Notes: generated by a model not told the origin, from the sequence alone. Shown: positions 24,330 to 34,070, numbered from the stretch's first letter. The stretch is 64,000 bases of DNA from Mycolicibacterium iranicum (GCF_001650495.1 NZ_LWCS01000030.1:19001-83000); one strand, 5' to 3'. Translations and numbers: made by a program.

Positions 24330-25013
24330 ATGACAACGACGCGCGACGCATACGAGAGCTCAACGAAGTCCGTTGTCCGAGAGGCTCTTTCCCCGACTCG
24401 TGCTGTGAGCGATCATCCGCACCGGAGAACGGCCGACGAGGCCGCCGGCACTGTGGGGGCGTCTGCGCGCTTCGCTGAAGCGGTCCTTCCGCTGGTCAAC
24501 GACCTTCTCCGCGTGGCCCGCAGGCTGACTCGGAACCACGCCGACGCCGAGGACCTGGTGCAAGAAACCATGCTCAAGGCTTTCGCCGGCTTCTCCACGT
24601 TTCAGCCCGGAACAAACATCAAAGCCTGGCTGCTGAGAATCCAGTCCAACACCTGGATCAGTTTTTACCGCGCACGTGCGCGTCGGCCCGAGGAACTGCT
24701 CACCGGTGGCCTCAACGATGTGGAATCAACTCGCGGTCAACGCCTCGGGCCATCGGCCCGGTCCGCCGAACAGGCCGCCCTCGACACCGTCGCTGACGAC
24801 GACGTCAAGAACGCACTAGAAGGACTCACAGAACCGCAACGCCTCGTTCTCTACCTCGCAGACATCGAGGGCTTCCGCTACAAAGAGATAGCCCGAATCG
24901 CGGGAGTGCCTCTGGGAACGGTCATGTCGCGACTCCATCGTGCACGCGTCGCTGTCCGCAAACACCTGCTCAGTCTCGGCGACGGCCGTTACGCAGACGG
25001 GCGCGGACTCTGA
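24330..25013 (+). CDS. ECF sigma factor, SigH/SigR-like
   Basis: 227 residues. Region 2: LRVARRLTRNHADAEDLVQETMLKAFAGFSTFQPGTNIKAWLLRI; region 4: LEGLTEPQRLVLYLADIEGFRYKEIARIAGVPLGTVMSRLHRARVAVRKHL. This is the SigH/SigR/SigE group of redox or stress sigma factors, but with a 45-residue N-terminal extension. These usually have an anti-sigma gene (RshA/RsrA, HxxxCxxC) directly downstream; here the next gene is an alcohol dehydrogenase and no such gene is visible. It may direct the following dehydrogenase, P450 fusion and methyltransferase genes. Confidence 0.88.
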   Translation: MTTTRDAYESSTKSVVREALSPTRAVSDHPHRRTADEAAGTVGASARFAEAVLPLVNDLLRVARRLTRNHADAEDLVQETMLKAFAGFSTFQPGTNIKAWLLRIQSNTWISFYRARARRPEELLTGGLNDVESTRGQRLGPSARSAEQAALDTVADDDVKNALEGLTEPQRLVLYLADIEGFRYKEIARIAGVPLGTVMSRLHRARVAVRKHLLSLGDGRYADGRGL

Positions 25014-25083
25014 GTATCTCGAGCGCGTCCACCCAACGACGACTCGCTGTCGTCCATCAACTCAGCTACGACAAGGACACGTT

Positions 25084-26127
25084 ATGAACGATTCAATGCG
25101 CGCGCAGCGCTTCTACGCCGACACCGGCACAGTGGTCATCGAAGACGTCGCCATCCCCATCGCGGGCCCCGGCGAGGTTTTGGTGAAAGTCGCGTTCTGC
25201 GGAATCTGCCATTCTGACCTCAGCCTGCTAGACGGCACGTTCCCCGCCGAACTCCCCGTCATCACCCAGGGGCACGAAGCGTCGGGCACCATCGCTGCCC
25301 TCGGACCCGACGTATCGGGCTGGGCGGTGGGCGACCGCGTGGTGGTGGCCGCGGGCCGCACCTGCGGGACATGCGCGAAATGCGCGCGGGGCGACGCCGC
25401 GAACTGCCTGAGCCCCAGCATCATGGCCTTCGGCTACGACGGCGGCTGGGCCGAATACACTGTCGCACAAGCTATCGGGCTCACACGAATTCCTGACAAC
25501 GTCTCGCTCGAGCACGCCGCGATCCTCGCCGATGCAGTGTCAACACCATTCGGCGCCGTAGTACGGACCGCCAACGTGCGCGTCGGGGAGTCCGTCGGCG
25601 TCTGGGGTGTCGGCGGGGTCGGTACACACATCGTGCAACTAGCCCGCCTGGTCGGCGCCGCACCCATCATCGCCGTCGACATCAAACCGGCTGTGCTCGA
25701 CCGCGCGCTGGATCTCGGTGCCGACTATGCCTTCGATGCCCGCGATCCTGAACTGATCTCCAAGATCGCCGCCGCCACTGACGGCGAAAACCTCAACGTC
25801 AGCTTCGACGCAGTGGGGGTGACCACGACGTTCGAGCAGGCACTTGCCGCCGTAGCTGTGGGAGGCAAACTCGTGGGTGTCGGTATGAGCGCCGACACTC
25901 CCTCCCTCGGGTCGACGTCAGACTTCAACTTCGGGCACCGACAGGTACTCGGACACCTCGGCTACCACAACGAGGACATCGGCACTCTGGCGACACTCGT
26001 CTCACGCGGACGCCTCGACCTTTCTCGCTCGATCAGTCAGATCGTGCCGCTGGACGACGTGCAACGAGGCATCGACATGCTCAAGGAACCCGAAGGCAAC
26101 CCGATCCGCATCCTGGTCAAACCCTGA
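25084..26127 (+). CDS. Zinc-dependent alcohol dehydrogenase (AdhD-like)
   Basis: 347 residues from the ATG at 25084. Catalytic zinc ligands C39 (CGICHSD) and H64/E65 (GHEASG); the structural-zinc cysteines C94, C97, C100 and C108 are all present. The NAD(P) fold GVWGVGGVGTH is intact. A medium-chain dehydrogenase/reductase of full length, expected to oxidise an alcohol to an aldehyde or ketone in the cytosol. The M. tuberculosis mymA operon carries a comparable AdhD, supporting a shared lipid-oxidation theme. Confidence 0.9.
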   Translation: MNDSMRAQRFYADTGTVVIEDVAIPIAGPGEVLVKVAFCGICHSDLSLLDGTFPAELPVITQGHEASGTIAALGPDVSGWAVGDRVVVAAGRTCGTCAKCARGDAANCLSPSIMAFGYDGGWAEYTVAQAIGLTRIPDNVSLEHAAILADAVSTPFGAVVRTANVRVGESVGVWGVGGVGTHIVQLARLVGAAPIIAVDIKPAVLDRALDLGADYAFDARDPELISKIAAATDGENLNVSFDAVGVTTTFEQALAAVAVGGKLVGVGMSADTPSLGSTSDFNFGHRQVLGHLGYHNEDIGTLATLVSRGRLDLSRSISQIVPLDDVQRGIDMLKEPEGNPIRILVKP

Positions 26128-26239
26128 CAGACCCGCAGCGGGCCACAAAGAACGTCTGGCGCGGTACTTCCCCGCGATAGCTCTCACATTATCGACCCGT
26201 CGCCACGCCTGAGCCCCCCGCCACGGAAAGGAACCCATC

Positions 26240-29200
26240 TTGACCACCTCACCTGTTGCTCACTTCGGCTCTATCCCCGAGCCACCAGGACTACCGCTGG
26301 TTGGGCACACCTTCAGCGTCCCGCGCGAGAACCCCATGCAGTGGATGATGGCCCAGGCCAAGGAACTGGGACCGATCATGCGGCTGAGGATCGCGAACAC
26401 CAACACGATCGTCGTCTCGGACGGAGACCTGGTGGCCGAACTCTCGGACACCGCCAGGTTCTGTAAGAGCGTCTACACCGAGCTAGTTCAGCTGCGCGAC
26501 ATCGGCGGCGACGGCCTGTTCACCGCTTTCAACGATGAACCCAACTGGCGCAAGGCCCACAACATTCTGCTCCCCGCGTTCTCGCTCGAGGCTATGAGCC
26601 AGTACCACACCACAATGGTCGATGTCGCGCGAAAGCTCCTCGATCGGTGGGACCGTTACGCAGCCGCTGCCTCAGTAGTAGAGATACCGGAGGACATGAC
26701 GCGGTTGACCTTCGACACCATCGGCCTGTGCGGATTCGGTTTCGACCTGGAATCGTTCCAGCGAGAGACCCCTCATCCCTTTGTCGAAGCCATGAGCCGA
26801 GCGCTGCACCACGCGCAAGGTCTGGCGGCGACCCTGCCGATCATGAACGCGTTCAAACGCACAAGCGGCGAGCAGTACGAGCGCGACATCGCTTTGATGC
26901 ACAACGTGGTGGACGACGTTGTGCGCCAGCGCCTCGAATCTGGCGACAACCACACCGACGACCTGCTCGGCCGCATGCTCAACACTGCTGACAAAGACAC
27001 CGGGCAACGCCTGGACCCGGAGAACGTCCGCAACCAAGTCATCACCTTCCTGGTCGCCGGACACGAAACCACCAGCGGTGCCATGTCTTTTGCTCTCTAC
27101 TACCTCGCCAAGAACCCAACGGTGCTGGCCCGCGCCCAAGCTGAAGTCGATACCTTGTGGGGAACCTCGGACGACATCGATCCGTCCTACACCGACATCG
27201 GACGGTTGACCTACGTCCAGCAGATCCTCAATGAAACTCTTCGGCTGTGGCCAACAGCTCCCGGCTACGCTGTCGAACCCTTCGAAGACACTGTCATCGG
27301 CGGACGCTACGCAGTCAAACGCGGCGACGTTATAACGATCCTCACCCCGCCTCTGCATCGTTCACCCGAATGGGGCGACAGCGTTGAAGCATTCGATCCC
27401 GAGCGCTTCAACACCGAAAACGTCAGCACACGACCCATGCACCTCTACAAGCCCTTCGGCAACGGTGAACGCGCCTGTATTGGACGGCAATTCGCGCTCC
27501 ACGAAGCAACCCTTGTCCTGGCCATGATCATTCACCGGTACCGCCTCAACGACTACTCCAACTATCAACTCAAGATCACCGAAGCCTTGACGATCAAACC
27601 GGGCGGCCTGACGCTGAAGCTGGCCCGCCGCCTACCCGCTGATCGCAGCGTTCAGCCGGCCGACACCGGGCGCCACGCCAGCACTGTGGTGGCGCAGCCC
27701 GGCAACGCAGTCGAGCTGGGAACCACGCTCACGGTGCTGCACGGGTCCAATTTGGGCACATCGGCACGACTGGCCCGGGATATCACCGACCGCGCCACAC
27801 AAGCCGGCTACAACGCAACGCTGGGTTCCTTGAACGATGCGGTCGGGCAATTGCGTTCGGACTCGGTGGTACTGGTGGTGGCATCGTCCTACAACGGCAA
27901 GCCCACCGACGACGCCGATGAATTCCTGCCCTGGCTGGAATTCGTGACCCCTGGCTCCCTCGACGGACTGCGATACGCAGTCCTCGGAGTCGGTGACCGC
28001 AACTGGGCTGCCACGTACCAACACGTCCCCGCCACGATCGACGCACGCTTATCAGCCGCCGGCGGGCACCGGCTCATCGACCGCGGCGCCGCAGACGTCG
28101 CCGGCGACTTCACCGGAGAAGTCGAACGCTGGAACACCGACCTGTGGGCGACGATCCTGCCTCGTGACGGCATCACCGCCGAGCCGCCGGATGAACACGA
28201 CGCCGGCCTCACCATCGAGTCAGCAGTGTGGTCGTTGGACCAGGACCTGCAGAGCAGGCACGGTCTCGAACCGATGACGGTCGTCTCGGCCCATGAACTG
28301 GTCGACACCACGCACCCACTGGGGCGATCGAAGATGTTTCTTCGCCTCGAACTACCAGCAGGGACGACGTATCGCACCGCCGATCACCTTGCACTGCTTC
28401 CACAGAACCCGGCCGAACTGATCGCACGAGTGCAACGCCGCTTCGGCACCGACCTCACCGAGCTGGTGATCCTCCACCGTCACGGTCGGGTCCCGGATCA
28501 CATCCCCACCGAACGACCCATCACCTTGGGCGAGGTCTTCAGTCGATACGTGGAACTGCAGAGCCCAGCCACGATCGAGCAGATCGAGACAATGATCGCG
28601 CGGTGCTCATGCCCGCCCGAGCGCACCGCGCTACAGAAGCTCGTCGACGACGCCGACGAGTTCGCTGCCAGAATCACGACCGCTCGAGTGTCGCTGCTGG
28701 ATCTACTCGAAAGCTATCGGTCCGTCGAGCTCGGCGTTGACACCTTCCTCGCTATGCTGCCGGCACTGGCTCCGCGGCGGTACTCCGTGTCGTCGTCACC
28801 GGCCGCGCAGCCAGGCCACATCGACTTGATGGTGGCCGCTGTCGATGCCCCTCACCTGTCAGGCGAGGGAACATATCGCGGAACTGCCTCCACCTATGTG
28901 CGCCAACTGCAACAAGGAGACACGGTGCTGGGCCGCGTGCTGCCGTGCTCAGATGACTTCCGTCTGGAGAATGATCAACCGGCAATCGTCATCAGCGCTG
29001 GCACCGGACTGGCACCGTTTCGTGGCGTGATCCAGGACCGGGCCCACAGCGCAGACGCCGCGCCGCTACTCTGCTACTTCGGTTGCGACCACCCGGACGT
29101 CGACTTCCTTCACCGAGAGGAACTTGAGGAAGCAGAATCCAACGGGGTAGTTGATCTACGGCCCACATACTTCGCTGCACCCGAAGACAACTGCGCCTTC

Positions 29201-29434
29201 GTTCAGGATCGCATCAGGAAGGACGCCCGCGAAGTCTGGCGCATGATCGAAGAAGAACAGAGGCACCTGCGAGTGTGCGGAGACGGGGCCCGATTAGTTC
29301 CCGGGGTCAACCGAGCCCTGCTTGATGTCTACCGCACCCAATCGGGTAACGACGACGAAGATCAAGCCCTCGCCTGGCTCGAAGAGCTCACTGCCAGCGG
29401 CAGACTCGTCATTGATGCCTGGTCTTCCAAGTAG
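26240..29434 (+). CDS. Self-sufficient cytochrome P450-reductase fusion (CYP102/BM3 type)
   Basis: 1064 residues from a TTG behind AAAGGAAC. P450 part 1-460: AGHETT near 273, ETLRLWP (ExxR) and heme loop FGNGERACIG with Cys about 413. The flavodoxin-like FMN domain starts near 497 (LTVLHGSNLGTS). The FAD/NADPH reductase part has RRYSVSSSP near 846, GTYRGTASTYV, and NADPH-binding ISAGTGLAPFRG near 917. Order and length match Bacillus CYP102A1, a subterminal hydroxylase of fatty acids using NADPH without partners. No deletion in any module. It lies between an alcohol dehydrogenase and a mycolate-type methyltransferase, so lipid chains are the likely substrates. Confidence 0.95.
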   Translation: MTTSPVAHFGSIPEPPGLPLVGHTFSVPRENPMQWMMAQAKELGPIMRLRIANTNTIVVSDGDLVAELSDTARFCKSVYTELVQLRDIGGDGLFTAFNDEPNWRKAHNILLPAFSLEAMSQYHTTMVDVARKLLDRWDRYAAAASVVEIPEDMTRLTFDTIGLCGFGFDLESFQRETPHPFVEAMSRALHHAQGLAATLPIMNAFKRTSGEQYERDIALMHNVVDDVVRQRLESGDNHTDDLLGRMLNTADKDTGQRLDPENVRNQVITFLVAGHETTSGAMSFALYYLAKNPTVLARAQAEVDTLWGTSDDIDPSYTDIGRLTYVQQILNETLRLWPTAPGYAVEPFEDTVIGGRYAVKRGDVITILTPPLHRSPEWGDSVEAFDPERFNTENVSTRPMHLYKPFGNGERACIGRQFALHEATLVLAMIIHRYRLNDYSNYQLKITEALTIKPGGLTLKLARRLPADRSVQPADTGRHASTVVAQPGNAVELGTTLTVLHGSNLGTSARLARDITDRATQAGYNATLGSLNDAVGQLRSDSVVLVVASSYNGKPTDDADEFLPWLEFVTPGSLDGLRYAVLGVGDRNWAATYQHVPATIDARLSAAGGHRLIDRGAADVAGDFTGEVERWNTDLWATILPRDGITAEPPDEHDAGLTIESAVWSLDQDLQSRHGLEPMTVVSAHELVDTTHPLGRSKMFLRLELPAGTTYRTADHLALLPQNPAELIARVQRRFGTDLTELVILHRHGRVPDHIPTERPITLGEVFSRYVELQSPATIEQIETMIARCSCPPERTALQKLVDDADEFAARITTARVSLLDLLESYRSVELGVDTFLAMLPALAPRRYSVSSSPAAQPGHIDLMVAAVDAPHLSGEGTYRGTASTYVRQLQQGDTVLGRVLPCSDDFRLENDQPAIVISAGTGLAPFRGVIQDRAHSADAAPLLCYFGCDHPDVDFLHREELEEAESNGVVDLRPTYFAAPEDNCAFVQDRIRKDAREVWRMIEEEQRHLRVCGDGARLVPGVNRALLDVYRTQSGNDDEDQALAWLEELTASGRLVIDAWSSK

Positions 29435-29592
29435 TGCCACAGTGTGCCCGTCGGACTCGCCGCGCCAACGTGGCCGCGCGAGTCTGACGGATACACTCCC
29501 AGACGCTCCTAGCGGAGCGACGACACAACCAGCGCCTCGACCAACTCCGGCAAACACCCCAACCGTGACAACCGAAAAGGAATGCGCAACGC

Positions 29593-30534
29593 ATGCCCGC
29601 TCACCCGCACGCCGAAGCGTCAATGAAACCGCATTTCGAAGACATTCAGGCCCACTACGACCTTTCTGATGACTTCTTCGGCGTCTTCCAGGACCCCACC
29701 CGCAAGTACAGCTGCGGCTTCTTCACCGGACCGAACTGCACACTGTCCGAGGCGCAAGTCGCCAACGTCGATCAGCATCTGCAACGGCTTAACCTCAGGC
29801 CAGGTATGACCTTGCTTGATATCGGCTGCGGCTGGGGCCTGACCCTGCAGCGCGCCATGGAGAATTACGACGTCAACGTGATCGGTCTGACATTGAGCAG
29901 AAATCAGCAGGCCTACTGCACACAACTGCTGTCCGACATCAATTCCGAGCGCAGCTTCGACATCCGTCTCCAAGGCTGGGAGCAGTTCTGCGAACCGGTT
30001 GATCGGATCGTGTCAATCGAGGCGTTCGAGCACTTTGGGTTCGAGCGCTACGACGACTTCTTCACGATGTGCCGGACCGTGCTCCCTGACGATGGCCGGA
30101 TGACTATCCAAAGCAGCGTCGGCTATCACCCCCACGACCTGCGGGCCCGCGGCAAGAAGCTGACCTTCGAACTTGCCCGATTCGTCAGGTTCATGATCAC
30201 CGAGATTTTCCCCGGAGGCCGGATCCCGACCACCGCAATGATGGTCGAGCACGGTGAACGTGCCGGCTTCACCGTGCTCGAAACACTGTCTCTGCGTAAC
30301 CACTACATCAAGACCCTCGGTATCTGGGCTGAACGACTCGAGCGCAACCGAGCCGCCGCAGTGGCCGCCACGGATGAGGAGAACTTCGACCGATACATGC
30401 GGTATCTCACCGGTGCCCAGTACTACTTCGTCGACGAGTCGATCGACTCGAGTCTGATCGTCTACCAGACCGCAGGCGCTCAGAACGCCGCCGATCCAAG
30501 TCCTGATACCGTCAGTCATGAGGCGCGAGGGTAG
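29593..30534 (+). CDS. Cyclopropane-fatty-acid/mycolic-acid synthase-like methyltransferase
   Basis: 313 residues. MKPHFEDIQAHYDLSDDFF, DPTRKYSCGFF, the SAM motif LLDIGCGWG, NVIGLTLSRNQ, and SIEAFEHFG are hallmarks of the CmaA/MmaA/PcaA/UmaA family, and the C-terminal CMAS helices are present. These enzymes use S-adenosylmethionine to cyclopropanate or methylate double bonds in acyl chains at the membrane. An inner ATG at 29623 gives the more usual N-terminus. Only about 160 bp after the CYP102 fusion and on the same strand, it could share the transcript. The final 20 residues are unconserved. Confidence 0.92.
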   Translation: MPAHPHAEASMKPHFEDIQAHYDLSDDFFGVFQDPTRKYSCGFFTGPNCTLSEAQVANVDQHLQRLNLRPGMTLLDIGCGWGLTLQRAMENYDVNVIGLTLSRNQQAYCTQLLSDINSERSFDIRLQGWEQFCEPVDRIVSIEAFEHFGFERYDDFFTMCRTVLPDDGRMTIQSSVGYHPHDLRARGKKLTFELARFVRFMITEIFPGGRIPTTAMMVEHGERAGFTVLETLSLRNHYIKTLGIWAERLERNRAAAVAATDEENFDRYMRYLTGAQYYFVDESIDSSLIVYQTAGAQNAADPSPDTVSHEARG

Positions 30535-30928
30535 CCGCAGCAACCCGCAGAGGCACAACTCGTCGATAGAGTCGATGATCGCCCTGTGTGGGGCGGCTTC
30601 CAGGGCAAAGCGGCTGTGCGCCACCGGTGATCCTATAGCTGTTGATGACACCAGCGCGGTGAGCAGCCATAAGGTTGTTGGTGGTGTCACCCACGGTGAG
30701 CACGTCACGGATATCGACTGTGCTGGCGCGCAAGAACGCCGTCAGAATCAGATCTGGTGCGGGTCGACCCCGGGGTACGTCGTCACCGCTGAGGGTGAAA
30801 TCCGCAATGTCTGTCCACCCGAGGCTGCGTAGCAATAGGTCGAACGTCTCGCGGTCCAGACCTGTGGTCAGTACGGTGGTGATCCTGCGTCGGCGAAATG
30901 CGGAAAGGACTCTCAATGAAGATGTCAA
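30512..30928 (-). pseudogene. HAD-superfamily phosphonatase-like hydrolase, broken
   Basis: The minus strand carries ITTVLTTGLDRETFDLLLRSL, SGDDVPRGRPAPDLI and VGDTTNNLMAAHRAG, the middle and C-terminal motifs of phosphonoacetaldehyde-hydrolase-like HAD enzymes. The N-terminal third with the nucleophile DxDGT is missing at the IS110 boundary near 30920. Near 30630 the frame shifts, since the expected ending (AHSRFALEAAPHRAIIDSI) is in another frame. Inactivated twice. Confidence 0.7.
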
Positions 30929-32140
30929 GCCGCCGATTCGGTGATTTGGGGTGAATCGGGTTGCCAGGTGCGGTTGTCGCGGATAAGTGCGTAGAGGACG
31001 TTTGTGCGGCGTCTGGCCAGGCAGATCGTGGCTTGGATGGGCCGTTTACCCTCATCTCGTTTGCGCTGGTAGTAGGCCCGAGATTGCGGGTCGCAGCGGA
31101 TTGCGGTCAGGGCGGACATGTACATCACCCGACGCAGTCGTCGGCTGTGGCGCTGCGGAGTGTGCAGCCGTCCGGTGCGTTTCCCCGAATCGCGGGGAAC
31201 GGGGGCCAGTCCGGCCCAGGCGGCGAGTTGGTCGGCCGAGCCGATCAGTGTCGGGTCGCCGAAGGCGGCGAGGAATTCGGCGCCGAGTCGGAAGCCGATG
31301 CCAGGCATGCTGGTAATCACCTCGGCGAATGGATGTCGGCGAAATCGGCCCTCGATGTCAGCGTCAGTAGATTGGATGCGTTCATCGAGGGAGATCACCC
31401 CCTGCGCCAGTTCGGCGACCAGCGCGGCGGCGACCTCTTCGCCGGGCAGCCGCACGGTCTGGGTCTTCGCAGCGGCGACGGCGGCTTCGGCGATGGAGGA
31501 TGCATTGCGTACCCCCCGGCCTCGGTCAGGTTCTTCGTGATGCGCGAAAGTCCGCTCTGCCGAATGGATTTCGTGCGCTAGTAGCGCGACAGCAGAACCA
31601 CCCATCCACGGTCCTGGGTCAGTTGGGCGACTCGCTCGAGGGGGCGGGGCACACCGCCATGAGTTGCTGGTGCAGTCGGTTGATGGTGCGGGTGCGATCG
31701 GCCACCAGGCCCGCCCGACGAGCGGTCAGCATCCGCAGTTCGGTGATCAGGTCATCGTGGGTGTGCAGAACCGGCAGATCGGTGCCGCGCATCCGCGATT
31801 GATCGGCGATCACTCGCGGCGTCCTTGGCGTCGGTCTTGGCTTCGCCACCGCGGTAGGTCCCCGAGGCCTGCCACACCGCACGGCCAGCCAGGTACCGCA
31901 CCGACTTGCCGGCGTCGGCCAACACCGTCAACAACAGGCTGGCATACACCGTGGTCAGGTCGACCGCCCAGGACACCCGCTCCGCCATGGCGCCGATCTC
32001 GGCCACCAGCGCCCGGATGGGTTGCTCGTCGTTGACCAGCTTGCGCGAGAGCTTCACCGTACCGGTGTCGTCGACGACTACGACCCCCAGTGATGCTCCT
32101 TGCCGACGTCCACGCCAGCCCACAACTGGCTCATTGTCAT
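30925..32140 (-). mobile_element. IS110-family transposase pseudogene
   Basis: On the minus strand MSQLWAGVDVGKEHHW begins at about 32134 (ATG ACA ATG from 32140), then the frame shifts near 32085. VVVVDDTGTVKLSRKL through YRGGEAKTDAKDA continues in a second frame, shifts again near 31820 to RVIADQSRMRG...LVADRTRTINRLHQQL, and a third time near 31600. The C-terminal IITSMPGIG-like region (EVITSMPGIGFRLGAEFLAAFGD, LAAWAGLAPVPRDSG) is intact. The DEDD N-terminal domain and the C-terminal transposase_20 part identify IS110/IS1111 elements; at least three frameshifts make this copy dead. It truncates the HAD gene on its right-hand protein end. Confidence 0.85.
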
Positions 32141-32723
32141 CGATCCTCTTTTCGCTTGTCTACCACCATGATCCCCACGGACAACCCCGCCGGCATTTCC
32201 TTAAACAAGCGATCACATCGCAGATCTCAATCAGCGGCCAGAGAAGTCCAGGCAAGTCGGGCGGCCAGTCCCTTTCAAGCCGCACCCGAAGGCCGGCAAG
32301 AACCCACATCAGCCTCACCCGACCCACCCGGGTCGCAGCACAACGTAACAAGACGAAGTAACTGCACCTACGAACTTAATGACAACCTCAGTTTGCTTTG
32401 ACGGCACCAGGTGGCCGTAGCTGATGGCTTCCTCGACATTTCGGACGAAGGCAGAGAATCCGTTGTCTGCCGATTGTTCATCGCCGGTCAAACCGCGGAA
32501 CAGATCACGCTTGCTACGGCTGCGGTATTGCGGCAGATCCGTTGCGGTGGACTCGATGCCCCGACGGCGGCAAGTGCGTCCACTATCGGCCGTTTTAAAG
32601 CTTGCCATTGTCGTGCACAGTCCGTGCCGACGACATCGAAGATGGCGGAGATGGCGGAGATGGCCGGAGTGTAGGTATCGGGGACGAGACAGCCCCTCCT
32701 CTTCCCGTCCATCGGTAAGCCAC
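32141..32723. other. Non-coding stretch after the IS110 remnant
   Basis: About 580 bp without a gene I can support. Overlapping short frames exist on both strands; one minus-strand frame (32712-32488) and its plus-strand counterpart show no recognisable motif. A short tandem of a 9-bp unit (GATGGCGGA, 32640-32665) is present. It probably contains IS flank and decayed plasmid sequence. Confidence 0.35.
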
Positions 32724-32789
32724 ATTTCGTTTTGTTACGTTACGTTTCGTCTTTTGTTTTGTTATCACCTTCAGGCGACGAAAGTGATA
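32724..32789. promoter_or_regulatory. T-rich repeats and dyad upstream of the KfrA-like gene
   Basis: 32724-32766 is an unusual T-rich tract with repeated TTTCGT, GTTACG and TTTTGTTA units. It is followed by an inverted repeat TATCACCTTC-N7-GAAAGTGATA (32763-32789) ending 10 bp before the start. GATAGT (32786) could be the -10. KfrA-type proteins bind their own promoter, so this is a likely autoregulatory site. Confidence 0.5.
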
Positions 32790-32799
32790 GTCTGGAGCC

Positions 32800-34035
32800 A
32801 TGTCAGAAGAGAGCGCTACCGTGGTGACGGCCGTGGACCGCTGCCACTACCCGGGCTGTTCTCGTCCCCGCCGCCCAGACCCGGCCACTGGCCGCCCTTC
32901 CCGCTACTGCGAACGGGCCGACGACGGTGGCGGACCAGTTCACAACCGCGCGAACGCCTGGAAGGCACGCCGCGCGCAGACACCATCGGCTGATGCGCGG
33001 CCCGACGCCGAGCAGGCGGATGCACCTGTCTCGATGGCACGAGCGACCCTGGAGCAACGTCTGGACGAGCTGCCGCAGAGGGTGTCTGAGTTCCGCCAGT
33101 ACTTCGATGACGTGCTGGCCGGAATCCGCGCGGCCGGAGACGTCGAAGCCGCCGGCGCGGAGGTCGAGGACGCCCACCGCGACGCCCTGGCCAAAGTCAA
33201 CGAAGCCGAACGCCGGGCCAGCGCCGCCGAGCGCTCCGCACGGGCCGCCGACGATCGAGCAGCACAGGCACGCCAGGAACGCGAGGAAGCCGACGCACTC
33301 GCCGAAGAAGCTCTTACCGAGGTGGAGCGGCTGCGCACCACCACCGAGGCGGACATGGCCGAACTGCGCGCTCGGACCGACGCTGCCGTCGCGGCGGCGG
33401 AAGCCAGCCTTGCCGATGCGCGTACCCGGTTCGGTGAGCAACTCGCCGAACGGGACCGTCAGGTCGAGGCCGCGCGCGAGGCCGCCAATGCCGCACACAT
33501 CGAGGCCAGTGCCGCCCAAGCCGCGCTGGCCGCGGCGAATGACTCTGCCGAGCGTGAACGGCAGACCACGGCGCAGTTGCGCAACCAACTCGACCACGCC
33601 CGAACGGATTCCGAAGAAAAGCAGGCCGCGCTGCACAACCAGATCGACACCGCACGCGAGGAAGCCCGCGCCGCCACGGCCGACGCCGCGGCGCTTCGCG
33701 TCGACCTCGCCACAGCGCACGCGCGAGCCGAGTCGGCGCAACGAGCAGCCGACACCGAGCGTGCCACCGTGTCCACCCTCACCGCCGAGCTTGAGCGTGT
33801 ACGCACCGAGCAACGATCAGAACGTGAACGCCTGGAAACCACCCACGCGCAGCAACTCGCACTCGTGCAGCGCAACGCAGACGAACGCGTGCAAGCCCTC
33901 AACGACGCGCTCACCCACGCCCGACAGACGGCCGGGACCGCCCACAGCGATAGCCCCGCCGCCACCAAGAAGGCGACCAGGAAACGTCCTGCGAGCAAGA
34001 AGGCCGCCACCGCCCCGAAGCCCCCGAGCGAGTAG
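32800..34035 (+). CDS. KfrA-like plasmid protein with a long coiled coil
   Basis: 411 residues. The N-terminus holds a Cys cluster (C15-H16-x3-C20 ... C37 ... H) in CHYPGCSRPRRPDPATGRPSRYC, then a helical segment and, from about residue 100 to 385, an almost unbroken alpha-helical coiled coil rich in A, E, R and Q (EAERRASAAERSARAADDRA). The tail is Lys/Ala-rich (KKATRKRPASKKAATAPK), histone-like. The build resembles KfrA proteins of plasmids, DNA-binding proteins with a coiled-coil stalk involved in stable inheritance. Long open frames on the other strand and in another frame here are shadows caused by codon bias. Confidence 0.7.
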   Translation: MSEESATVVTAVDRCHYPGCSRPRRPDPATGRPSRYCERADDGGGPVHNRANAWKARRAQTPSADARPDAEQADAPVSMARATLEQRLDELPQRVSEFRQYFDDVLAGIRAAGDVEAAGAEVEDAHRDALAKVNEAERRASAAERSARAADDRAAQARQEREEADALAEEALTEVERLRTTTEADMAELRARTDAAVAAAEASLADARTRFGEQLAERDRQVEAAREAANAAHIEASAAQAALAAANDSAERERQTTAQLRNQLDHARTDSEEKQAALHNQIDTAREEARAATADAAALRVDLATAHARAESAQRAADTERATVSTLTAELERVRTEQRSERERLETTHAQQLALVQRNADERVQALNDALTHARQTAGTAHSDSPAATKKATRKRPASKKAATAPKPPSE

Positions 34036-34070
34036 CAACCGCCCCGGCCGCCCCTACCGCAGGAAGGTGC

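Noticed and set aside
12120..31000. Lipid cluster as the chromosomal mymA virulence operon itself
   Set aside because: The SDR, monooxygenase and dehydrogenase resemble members of it, but gene order, the CYP102 fusion, SMR pair and sigma factor do not, and the virS-type regulator is absent.
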